From contig CAIWXX010000082.1 in the NCBI GenBank assembly GCA_903916735.1, positions 62,001 to 126,000 on the forward strand: 64,000 bases of DNA. Reading direction: 5' to 3'. Numbering within the stretch: position 1 is the stretch's first letter; each line of letters begins with the position of its first letter. Shown in pieces: positions 1 through 7,953 of the stretch. The stretch is from an uncultured Acidobacteriota bacterium (GTDB lineage Bacteria > Acidobacteriota > CAIWXX01). The notes beneath the pieces were generated by a model. That model was not told where the DNA came from and did no database searches. It worked only from the letters and a program-made list of their open reading frames with translations. The translations under genes were made by a program, and so were the position numbers.

Positions 1-1
1 C

Positions 2-1390
2 GGTATTGTCGGCGTCATGATGTTCCCGCTCGTCGCACGCGCCTTCGGAATCGTCGCTTCCATCGCCGGCATTATGGCGGTCCGGATGGACAAGGAAGAA
101 AAGATGGATCCGATGGAAGCTCTGAATCGCGGCTACTACATCGCCGTCATCCTGGCCATGGCCGCATTCGGAGCCGCCACCTACTGGCTCCTCAACAGCC
201 CGGCCGCTCCACACGCCTGGCTGCATTTCTTCGCCTGCGGAATCCTGGGTGTTCTCACCTCAGTCGCCTTCGTCTACATCACACAGTACTACACCGAGTA
301 TCGCTATCGGCCTGTGCAATCGATTGCCGAAGCATCCAAGACCGGACCAGCCACCAATATCATCGCCGGCATCGGCGTCGGACTCGAATGCACCTGGATG
401 CCGGCACTCGCGATGGGCGTCGCGCTGCTCGGGTCATATTACCTCGGCGCTTCCAGCGGCCTGCCGCATGCGGGACTCTTCGGCACGGCCGTTGCAACGA
501 TGGGCATGCTGGCCACGGCTGCGTACATCCTTGCCATGGACACCTTCGGACCAATCACGGATAACGCCGGCGGGATCGTCGAAATGTCACAGCAGCCGGA
601 AGAAATTCGCAAGAAAACGGATCGTCTGGATGCCGTCGGTAATACGACAAAAGCACTCACAAAGGGATACGCCATCGGCTCGGCCGGGCTCGCAGCATTC
701 CTCCTCTTCCAGGCCTATATGGATGAGATTGCGCAGTACGCCGGTCAAGAGATGAAGGCCGTTAATCTTGCCAATCCCGTCGTCTTCGTCGGCGGGCTGC
801 TTGGCGCCATGCTCGTCTTCCTCTTTTCCTCGATGGCCATTCGAGCCGTCGGCCGAGCAGCCCAGGCTATTATCCAAGAAGTCCGGAGACAATTTTCCAA
901 ACTGGAACGGATCAACGACATCATCCAATTCCCAGCTGATTTCAAACCCGATTATGGATCCTGCGTCGATATCGTGACGAAATCCGCTCTCCGGATGATG
1001 GTTGTGCCGGGACTGCTCGTCATCTTAATGCCCATTTCAGTGGGCCTCCTCTTCAAGGTCTTCATCACTGAAACTGATAAGCTGATCTCCGCCGAAGCCG
1101 TGGCTGCACTCCTGATGGTCGGCACCATCTGCGGAATCCTCATGGCCCTGTTCCTCAATAATGGTGGAGGCGCCTGGGACAACGCTAAAAAGTATATCGA
1201 ATCGGGCGCTCACGGAGGCAAGTACCTGATTGCAGCAGACGGATCAAGAACCAAGAATCCGACGCACAGCGCAGCCGTCGTCGGCGACACAGTCGGCGAT
1301 CCGTTCAAAGACACTGCCGGCCCGTCACTTCACGTGCTCATCAAGCTGCTCAGCACGATCACGCTCGTTCTGGCGCCGCTTTTCATCTGA
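2..1390 (+). CDS. hppA: Membrane-bound proton-translocating pyrophosphatase, C-terminal part (5' end outside window)
   Basis: The reading frame is open from the first bases, so the gene starts upstream. The protein couples hydrolysis of pyrophosphate to ion pumping across the inner membrane. Family motifs seen are MEALNRGYYIA, the DTFGPITDNAGGI loop that forms part of the pyrophosphate/Mg site, and many hydrophobic helices up to the C-terminus, which ends in the usual short tail. In the segment GNTTKALTKG the codons at 650-652 and 659-661 give Lys and Thr, at the places where K+-dependent enzymes have Ala and Gly/Ala. In this family that pair is the known signature of K+-independent H+-pumping enzymes. 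Ion specificity is therefore inferred as H+. A hairpin terminator follows directly. Confidence 0.95.
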   Translation, partial: GIVGVMMFPLVARAFGIVASIAGIMAVRMDKEEKMDPMEALNRGYYIAVILAMAAFGAATYWLLNSPAAPHAWLHFFACGILGVLTSVAFVYITQYYTEYRYRPVQSIAEASKTGPATNIIAGIGVGLECTWMPALAMGVALLGSYYLGASSGLPHAGLFGTAVATMGMLATAAYILAMDTFGPITDNAGGIVEMSQQPEEIRKKTDRLDAVGNTTKALTKGYAIGSAGLAAFLLFQAYMDEIAQYAGQEMKAVNLANPVVFVGGLLGAMLVFLFSSMAIRAVGRAAQAIIQEVRRQFSKLERINDIIQFPADFKPDYGSCVDIVTKSALRMMVVPGLLVILMPISVGLLFKVFITETDKLISAEAVAALLMVGTICGILMALFLNNGGGAWDNAKKYIESGAHGGKYLIAADGSRTKNPTHSAAVVGDTVGDPFKDTAGPSLHVLIKLLSTITLVLAPLFI

Positions 1391-1410
1391 TCGCAGATTC
1401 GAAATAGCAC

Positions 1411-1446
1411 AAGGCAGCAGGTGCTCAGCACTTGCTGCCTTTTTCC
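1411..1446 (+). terminator. Rho-independent terminator after hppA
   Basis: AAGGCAGCAGGTG pairs with CACTTGCTGCCTT (one G-T pair) across a five-base loop, and a short T run follows. It begins about 20 bases after the hppA stop codon. Confidence 0.85.
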
Positions 1447-1604
1447 ATTTCAGAGGTGAAGGACGCCATGACGGTAAGGCTCCGGTCGAGCCGCCCTTTT
1501 GAAAGTGCTCAGCCTTGCGTCCTCCGCAAGGCGGCGTCACAGTCGGCAATAATGCGCTGATTTTGCAAAGATAGCCGGGTCGGGATCTTCGCCTCGGTAT
1601 TTAC

Positions 1605-2798
1605 TTACAGTTTTCCCGGGTAGACTTGCAGCGCTTTTTCCAGGATTGTCACAGCCTGCCGCAGGCGAGGCTCTTCGACGACGTAAGCGATTCTCACTTC
1701 CCGCTGCCCCTTGCCGGGCGTCAGGTAGAAGCCATTGGCGGGCGCGAGCATGACCGTGGCTCCTTCATGGTTGAAGTCGGTAAGGAGCCAAGAGCAGAAC
1801 TTGTCGGCATCTTCCACAGGGAGTTCCGTCAGCATGTAGAATGCGCCTTCAGGTTTGTGGCATTTGACCCCGGGTATTTTCTGAAGTCCATCGGTCAGCG
1901 CATCGCGGCGCTTGCGGTATTCGTTGGTGACGCCGGCATAATAGTCCTTGCCCAAATAGAAGAGCGGCACGCAGGCATGCATGTCGAAAGTCCCCGCCGA
2001 GAGTCTGGATTGACCGATTCTTAAAAAGGCCTGCTGAAGGCCTTTGTTTTTCGTGACGACACATCCGAGGCGCACGCCGCATGCAGAATAGCGCTTCGAG
2101 AGGGAATCGGCGAGAATGATCTGGTCATCCATGCCGGGATAGTTCCAATAGGTCAGCGCCGCGCCTTCATAACAAAATTCCCGATAAACCTCATCGGAAA
2201 TGATGAAGATCTTCTTCTCGAGTGCAACGCGAGCGATCATGTCGAGTTCGTCTTTGGTAAGGACGGTGCCGGTCGGGTTACTCGGATTGCAGATGATGAT
2301 GGCTCGTGTGCGAGGCGTGATGGCCGCTCGGATCTCTTCCTCTTTGGGCGGCCTGAAGCCATCGTCGATGGTTGTCGGAAGAACGTCCATATGGACGCCC
2401 GCCGTCATGGCGAGTGAATAGTAGTTCGTGTAGAACGGTTCGAAGCACAGCACTCGTTGGCCCGGATTCGCGCAACAGAGTAATGCCATCGTGATGGCCT
2501 CGCTGCCGCCGATCGTGCCGGTGATCTCATGAGGCTGCACCGTCAGCCCGACTTGTTGATAGTAGTGGACGAGCCCGTCGATATACGGCTGAATACCCTG
2601 AGATGGGCTATAGGCAACCGTGCGTGTCGGAAATTTTGATGCCGCATCGAAAAACTCATGCGGTGTGGGCAGATCAGGCTGCCCGATATTGAGGTTGATG
2701 ACCGAGACTCCTCGCTCCCTCGCCGCCACAGCCAGTGGATGCAGCTTGCGAATGGGGGAAGCCGGAATTCTGCGCCCGCGTTGCGAAATCTTTAACAT
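1605..2798 (-). CDS. Class I/II pyridoxal-phosphate aminotransferase (aspartate aminotransferase-like)
   Basis: This 397-residue protein has the full fold type I aminotransferase layout. It has an N-terminal INLNIGQPDLPTP substrate segment, the NPSNPTG cofactor motif, ISDEVYREF, the SLSKRYSACGVRLG motif carrying the PLP lysine, and the C-terminal REVRIAYV arginine segment that binds a carboxylate. The length is normal. It resembles the aspartate/aromatic aminotransferase group whose N-terminus reads like SQRGRRIPASPIRKL; the exact amino donor cannot be told from sequence. It is transcribed convergently to hppA with the hppA terminator between them, and it stands alone, with the chemosensory operon diverging upstream. 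Confidence 0.9.
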   Translation of the reverse strand: MLKISQRGRRIPASPIRKLHPLAVAARERGVSVINLNIGQPDLPTPHEFFDAASKFPTRTVAYSPSQGIQPYIDGLVHYYQQVGLTVQPHEITGTIGGSEAITMALLCCANPGQRVLCFEPFYTNYYSLAMTAGVHMDVLPTTIDDGFRPPKEEEIRAAITPRTRAIIICNPSNPTGTVLTKDELDMIARVALEKKIFIISDEVYREFCYEGAALTYWNYPGMDDQIILADSLSKRYSACGVRLGCVVTKNKGLQQAFLRIGQSRLSAGTFDMHACVPLFYLGKDYYAGVTNEYRKRRDALTDGLQKIPGVKCHKPEGAFYMLTELPVEDADKFCSWLLTDFNHEGATVMLAPANGFYLTPGKGQREVRIAYVVEEPRLRQAVTILEKALQVYPGKL

Positions 2799-3165
2799 GA
2801 TGACGACATCTCCTCCTTCTGAGGCATACTCAAGAGGTATTCATATCACTGTTTTCCCGATCGCTGTCAAGTTGGTGAGATCACCCTGGGGATAACGTCA
2901 CAGTCAAGCCGGTGCCTTGTCTGGAAATTTTGAATCGGTGAAGTCCAAATAAAAAGCTAAAAGTAAAAAGGAAAACCTCAATCAAAACGCTCCCAGAAAT
3001 TCTTGCTTTGCTTCTCTCTTTTTGCTTCACAAAATCAACACAGTTGACCTAAACTCCAGCGGGGTTCACAGACCACTCTCATTGTGGTACCGTTAACCCG
3101 TTGCAACCGAGCCTGCAGGCGATGAACGAAGGCCGAGTCTCCCGATGAAGAAACAAGGAGCTGTC
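2799..3165. other. Divergent intergenic region, aminotransferase / chemosensory operon
   Basis: AT-rich spacer between two divergent genes. It must hold both promoters. I see a TTGACC-like element near 3044 but no convincing -10 at the right distance, and no repeat or RNA structure. Confidence 0.4.
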
Positions 3166-5397
3166 ATGTTGAAACTGACGCTGAAACACAAGGTGGCCGG
3201 CCTCTGCGCTCTGGCCGCACTCCTCCCTTTGATCGTCATCTCGGCACTGACATTTTATAAGCAAACGACTCTGAAAACTGGCGTCATCGAAGACATGCAG
3301 GTGTTGACGAAAGGCGAAACCGAAAAAACGGCCAGGATCGTTTATAAACTCTGCGAGATGGCCAACCGGCAAACAGCCGAGCGCCTCGATAAAAAAATGT
3401 CCGTCGCCCGGATTCAACTCAGGGCCATCGGAGGCCTCACCCGGTCGGATGAACCCGCCACGTGGAAGGCCATCAATCCATCGACAGGCGAAACAGTGAA
3501 GATTGATTTGCGAAAAATGATGGCGGGCGGCACATGGCTGGGAATGAATGAAAGCACCGCTGTCGAATCGCCTGTTATTGATTCGCTGGCCAAAACCCTG
3601 GATTGCTCCTGCAGCCTCTTCCAGAGGATGAACCAACGCGGAGATATGCTGGCGATCAGTACAACGGTGAGAACAAAGGACAACCGTCGCGCGATCGGTG
3701 TCGCCATCATGGAATCGCCGCAGGCCGGTGAAGTCAATCCCGTATTCGCGGCCGTTCTGAAGGGGGATTCCTATACAGGACGTGCGCTTGTTGCAGGTGA
3801 ATGGCAGATGGCGGCGTTCGAGCCGATCTGGGATTCGCCATCTAGGAAAGAAGTCATTGGGATGATCGCCATCGGATATCCGATGGAGTCTGTTTATCGG
3901 GACACGCGCCAAATTGTGATGTCGATCCCGGTCGGCAAGACCGGTTATGTCGGCATCATCGGCGGGAAGGGCCTCCAACGGGGGCATTACATCATTTCGA
4001 AAAACGGAGAGAGAGACGGCGAGTACATTTGGGAAACCCGGGATGCTCAGGGGGAGCCCATCATCCGGCGAATCGTCGAAAAAGCTCAAACGACAAGAAA
4101 CGGTTCCATCCTCTATGATCGGTATGCATGGATGAACATCGGTGAAACTGTGCCCCGCATGAAAACATCCGCTCTCACGTATTTTGCTGCGTGGGATTGG
4201 GTCATCCTCGCCGGCATGTATGAAGATGATTACCACGGTGTCCTCATCAAGGTTGAAAGCGCCGTCTCCAGGTGGCTTCGAATGCTGGCTCTGGCCGGCG
4301 CCATCGCGCTCATTGTCGTCGTCGCCGCAGCAACTTTCCTCGCCCGTTCCATCACAGCCCCCGTCGAAAACCTTGTGAACGTGGCACAACTCGTCGCTCA
4401 GGGAAATCTTATCGAAGCCCGTGAGAAAATGACGGCGATGGGAAAAAGCGGAAAGTCGCCGGAAGAGCCACCGGGAGGTGCTCCCGACGATCGCGCCGAC
4501 GAGACAACCCGGCTTTCGGCTGCGATCGAAAAAATGATCAGCGATCTGCGTTCTCTGGTCGGCCTGGTACAGACCTCCTGCGTGTGGCTCGTCTCGAGTG
4601 CAACCCAGATGGCCGCAGCATCCCGCGAGCAGGAATCCAACGTCGCAAGTTTCAGTGCGGCAACAACGCAAGCCGCTTCATCGGTGCAGGAGATATCCGC
4701 CACTTCGGAAGAGCTCGCCCGCGCCGTTCAGGATGTGAAGGATATCGCAACCGACACGGCCACACTCGCAAATTCCGGACGCAGCGGCCTTGAAGGCATG
4801 GAGAACGTCATGAACCAGCTGGCCGATGCGACGATGACGATCTCGTCCAAGCTGGCCGTCATCAGCAAGAAAGCCAACTTGATCAGTTCGGTCGTCACCG
4901 CGATCTCAAAGGTTGCAGATCAGACAAATCTCCTCTCTTTGAACGCTTCCATCGAAGCGGAAAAGGCCGGTGAACAGGGGCTGGGGTTTTCCGTTGTCGC
5001 TCGCGAAATACGGAGATTGGCCGATCAGACGGCTGCGGCGACACTCGACATCGAGCAAACCGTGACTGAGATGCAAACATCGGTATCAGCCGGGGTTATG
5101 GAGATGGATAAGTTCAGCCAAGATGTCCGGCACGGAGTCGTGACCGTCGGAAATATCAGCCGGGATCTGGCGCAGATCATCGAAAAAGTGGAAGATCTCA
5201 CGCCGCGTTTCGAGATCGTCAACGACGGCATGAAAGCGCAGTCTTTGGGAGCGCATCAAATCAGTGAAGCGATGGTTTTCCTGAGTGAAGGCGCTCGCAA
5301 GGAAACCGACTCGCTGAAGCAATTCAACGAAGCCACTCGACAGCTGACAGATGCTGTTCACACGCTGCAGGAGATCGCCGCGCGATTCAAGGTCTGA
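3166..5397 (+). CDS. Methyl-accepting chemotaxis protein, first of two in the Wsp-like operon
   Basis: Membrane chemoreceptor that should feed the CheA-like kinase encoded downstream. The ATG at 3166 is preferred over the one at 3145, because AAGGAG at 3155-3160 lies five bases before it; this gives 743 residues. A transmembrane helix near residues 10-28 is followed by a periplasmic Cache-type sensor domain, a second helix (segment LALAGAIALIVVVAAATFLA), a HAMP region carrying a Pro/Gly-rich insert, and a signalling hairpin with the conserved tip KVADQTNLLSLNASIEAEKAGEQGLGF (two adjoining parts). The C-terminus, RFKV, lacks a CheR-tethering pentapeptide. The second receptor at the end of the operon shares the insert and signalling domain. 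Its position matches WspA; the ligand is unknown. Confidence 0.93.
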   Translation: MLKLTLKHKVAGLCALAALLPLIVISALTFYKQTTLKTGVIEDMQVLTKGETEKTARIVYKLCEMANRQTAERLDKKMSVARIQLRAIGGLTRSDEPATWKAINPSTGETVKIDLRKMMAGGTWLGMNESTAVESPVIDSLAKTLDCSCSLFQRMNQRGDMLAISTTVRTKDNRRAIGVAIMESPQAGEVNPVFAAVLKGDSYTGRALVAGEWQMAAFEPIWDSPSRKEVIGMIAIGYPMESVYRDTRQIVMSIPVGKTGYVGIIGGKGLQRGHYIISKNGERDGEYIWETRDAQGEPIIRRIVEKAQTTRNGSILYDRYAWMNIGETVPRMKTSALTYFAAWDWVILAGMYEDDYHGVLIKVESAVSRWLRMLALAGAIALIVVVAAATFLARSITAPVENLVNVAQLVAQGNLIEAREKMTAMGKSGKSPEEPPGGAPDDRADETTRLSAAIEKMISDLRSLVGLVQTSCVWLVSSATQMAAASREQESNVASFSAATTQAASSVQEISATSEELARAVQDVKDIATDTATLANSGRSGLEGMENVMNQLADATMTISSKLAVISKKANLISSVVTAISKVADQTNLLSLNASIEAEKAGEQGLGFSVVAREIRRLADQTAAATLDIEQTVTEMQTSVSAGVMEMDKFSQDVRHGVVTVGNISRDLAQIIEKVEDLTPRFEIVNDGMKAQSLGAHQISEAMVFLSEGARKETDSLKQFNEATRQLTDAVHTLQEIAARFKV

Positions 5398-5570
5398 CAT
5401 CGCATGGATTATGTAGTATCTTGGTCAAGGAGTTGAGCAAATCTGCATTTTTCAATAAGGCACACCATCCAGAGGACCTGCCACTTCTGAAAGGCACGCA
5501 CTGAATGAGGACGTGGAAACAGAACGCACGATCGATATGAGAGGAGCTCCGAGCCGCCATCAGAGAGTGA

Positions 5571-6038
5571 ATGATCATGCTGTTGCTGCAATTTAGTATC
5601 GCGCAGGATCGTTACGCGCTGGAAACTTCGCAGATCATCGAAGTCCTCCCGCTCGTTCACTTCAGGCCATGCCCGGGCGCGCCCGATTACATCGCGGGGC
5701 AGTTCAATTATCGCGGCACCGTCATTCCCGCGATCGATCTGTGTCGGCTAATGCACGGCCGGCCATGCGAAGCGAAGATGAGCACCCGCATCATCGTCAC
5801 ATCCTATAGCGATACCGCATCCGGTCAGCACCTGTTGGGACTCGTGGCGGAATCCATGACCGACACAATAGTCGTGGCCGACAAAGACCTGAAGCCATCC
5901 GAGCTCGACCTCGATCAATCCCGCTATCTGGGCAAAATCGCCTGCGACAAGCGCGGAATGATTCAATGCATACGGGTGGAATATCTTTTGCCGGCCGACG
6001 TGTCGAAACGGCTCTTTTCAGCAGGGAAGGCGGATTGA
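5571..6038 (+). CDS. CheW-like coupling protein (WspB position)
   Basis: A 155-residue single CheW domain that would link the receptor to the CheA-like kinase. It starts with the typical beta strand LLLQFSIAQDRYALETSQIIEVLPLV and contains IAGQFNYRGTVIPAIDLCRLM, the conserved CheW core. It lies 173 bases after the receptor and two bases before the downstream methyltransferase start, so it is part of the same operon. It has no extra domain, unlike the second CheW in the operon. The start could be the ATG at 5571 or the one six bases later; no ribosome-binding site decides between them. Confidence 0.88.
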   Translation: MIMLLLQFSIAQDRYALETSQIIEVLPLVHFRPCPGAPDYIAGQFNYRGTVIPAIDLCRLMHGRPCEAKMSTRIIVTSYSDTASGQHLLGLVAESMTDTIVVADKDLKPSELDLDQSRYLGKIACDKRGMIQCIRVEYLLPADVSKRLFSAGKAD

Positions 6039-6040
6039 CT

Positions 6041-7300
6041 GTGCCTCTCTCAGCTTTGATCGAACGACTCTCACGAACCATCGGCCTTGATCCGGAATCC
6101 ATCGGATCGAATACGATCGCATCGAGTGTCCGGCAAAGAATGAGCAATTGCGATGAGTCAAGCGAGCCCGCTTACACTCAAAGAGTGGAAGAGAATTCCG
6201 ACGAGTTGCAGGCGCTCATCGAAGCCGTCGTTGTCCCGGAAACCTGGTTCTTCCGCGACGGTGAACCATTCGAGTATCTGGAGAAACACATCGCCGACGA
6301 GTGGAAGGAGGACCCGCGAGGCCATCGGCTTCGCATCCTGAGCGTGCCGTGCGCGACCGGCGAAGAGCCTTACTCGATCGCCATGTCGCTACGGAATGCC
6401 GGCATGAAATCGAGCGATTATTCCATTGATGCAGTTGACATCAGCCACGGCCTCTTGAGGAAAGCCGAAGCCGCGGTCTTCGGGGCCAACTCCTTCAGAG
6501 GCAATGCCCTCGGCTTTCGGGATCGCTACTTCGATGTAACCGAGAATGGGTATCTTCTCCGATCATCCGTTCGATCGGGTGTTCGTTTTCTTCAGGGCAA
6601 CATCATCAGCGACGATTTCCTTGCGAAAGAACATCCCTATGACATCATTTTCTGCCGCAATCTGCTCATATACTGTCGAGTCGACGCGCGGCAATGCATT
6701 ATTCGTTCTCTCAGCCGTCTGCTTCGCGAAGGCGGGTTGCTCTTTGTCGGCCACGCCGAGATGATGCCGGCGCTGGCGACGATCTTCACACCGGTCGCCG
6801 AGGCCGGAGCATTTGCCTATTGCAAGATTCCACCCCGGAGTTCACCGGCGGTAGCAACGGTATCCTCGCCCCGGCCGGAGCGTCCGAAGTCGGCACCTTC
6901 ATCTCGCTCACCTTCCAATCGTCAGCCTCATAAAACAGCCGTCACGACTGCCCGAGTTCACATTCCGAAAGCCCCGGCTGAAGATCCTCTCGAACACGCC
7001 AACCGCTTGGCCGATGCCGGGAAACTCCAGGAAGCAGCGGCGGCGTGCGAGGGGTTTCTAAAATCAAATAGCCAGGATGTTCGCGCTCATGTCCTTCTGG
7101 GTGTTTTGCAGGAAGCCATGAGCCGGAGGCGCCAGGCCGAAGAATCTTTCAACCGCGCACTCTACCTCGATCCCTCGTGCTATGAAGCCATCATGCATCT
7201 CTCGCTCTTGAAGGAACGTCGCGGCGACATCAAAGGTGCTGAACTATTGAAGAAACGCGCCGCGCGAATTCATGACAAGCAGAAGGAACCCCGGCAATGA
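6041..7300 (+). CDS. CheR-type receptor methyltransferase with C-terminal TPR (WspC-like)
   Basis: S-adenosylmethionine-dependent glutamate methyltransferase expected to methylate the operon's receptors. The GTG at 6041 is chosen because GGGAAGG lies ten bases upstream and the gene then begins just after the cheW stop; an ATG at 5966 would overlap cheW by 73 bases. About 419 residues. The CheR part has ETWFFRDGEPFEYL, the SAM-binding stretch RILSVPCATGEEPYSIAM and the IIFCRNLLIYC motif. A low-complexity Ser/Pro/Arg linker then leads to TPR repeats near the C-terminus (ANRLADAGKLQEA, AEESFNRALYLDP). CheR fused to TPR is the WspC arrangement. The next gene overlaps by ATGA. Confidence 0.92.
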   Translation: MPLSALIERLSRTIGLDPESIGSNTIASSVRQRMSNCDESSEPAYTQRVEENSDELQALIEAVVVPETWFFRDGEPFEYLEKHIADEWKEDPRGHRLRILSVPCATGEEPYSIAMSLRNAGMKSSDYSIDAVDISHGLLRKAEAAVFGANSFRGNALGFRDRYFDVTENGYLLRSSVRSGVRFLQGNIISDDFLAKEHPYDIIFCRNLLIYCRVDARQCIIRSLSRLLREGGLLFVGHAEMMPALATIFTPVAEAGAFAYCKIPPRSSPAVATVSSPRPERPKSAPSSRSPSNRQPHKTAVTTARVHIPKAPAEDPLEHANRLADAGKLQEAAAACEGFLKSNSQDVRAHVLLGVLQEAMSRRRQAEESFNRALYLDPSCYEAIMHLSLLKERRGDIKGAELLKKRAARIHDKQKEPRQ

Positions 7301-7953
7301 AAGATGCCGCTCGCAGCTGTTGGAACACGATTGGGGTTGCGGGAGACCGTTCGTGCACCGAGCTTCGCACGTATATCCATTGCAACAACTGCCCGGTCTT
7401 CTCCGCCGGCGGGAGAGCCCTGCTGGAACGAAATCCAACGGCCGGCCAGATTGATGAGTGGACCGCGAATCTGGCAATGGAAAAGTCCACTGAAAAACGC
7501 TCGGAAAAAGCCGCTTATATTTTCCGTGTCGGCACCGAGTGGCTTGGAATACCCGCCGATCTTTTCGTTGAAATCGTCGAAATGCGCCCGATTCGTCGTA
7601 TTCCCCATCGGCATAATAATGTCTTGACAGGGGTGATGAGCATCCGGGGCGAGATTCACCTCTGCTTTTCCATGGCTGATCTGCTCGGCATCGATGCCGG
7701 CGTTGTACCCGCTGAAAGCAAGGCCGTGCCGCGAGTTTGCGTTGTCAGGAAAAGCAGTTTCGTCTGGGGATTTCCGGTCGCCGAAATGCTGGGGCTGCAT
7801 CGTTTTTCGGAAAGCGATATCGAACAAGCCCCGATGTCGATTGCCAAGGCAGTGCCGAGGTTCACGAGTGGCGTCCTCACAGCCGGCAACCGAAAGATCG
7901 GCTTGCTGGATGATGAGCTTCTTTTCCATGCGCTGGAGAAATACATCGCATGA
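7297..7953 (+). CDS. CheW-like protein with N-terminal four-cysteine motif (WspD-like)
   Basis: A 218-residue protein. About the last 150 residues form a CheW domain (AYIFRVGTEWLGIPADLF, VLTGVMSIRGEIHLCFSMADLLGI). The first 60 residues hold CWNTIGVAGDRSC followed by HCNNCPVFSAGGRALLER, four cysteines and a histidine in a fixed pattern. As far as I recall, this motif recurs at the N-terminus of WspD proteins; its function is not known and metal binding is only a guess. Translation is coupled at both ends: its ATG overlaps the cheR stop (ATGA at 7297) and its stop overlaps the cheA start (ATGA at 7950). Confidence 0.9.
   Translation: MKDAARSCWNTIGVAGDRSCTELRTYIHCNNCPVFSAGGRALLERNPTAGQIDEWTANLAMEKSTEKRSEKAAYIFRVGTEWLGIPADLFVEIVEMRPIRRIPHRHNNVLTGVMSIRGEIHLCFSMADLLGIDAGVVPAESKAVPRVCVVRKSSFVWGFPVAEMLGLHRFSESDIEQAPMSIAKAVPRFTSGVLTAGNRKIGLLDDELLFHALEKYIA

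Noticed and set aside
3079-4671. 530-codon minus-strand ORF
   Set aside because: It lies wholly opposite the chemoreceptor gene, has His/Cys/Arg-rich composition typical of an antisense frame, and shows no family motif.
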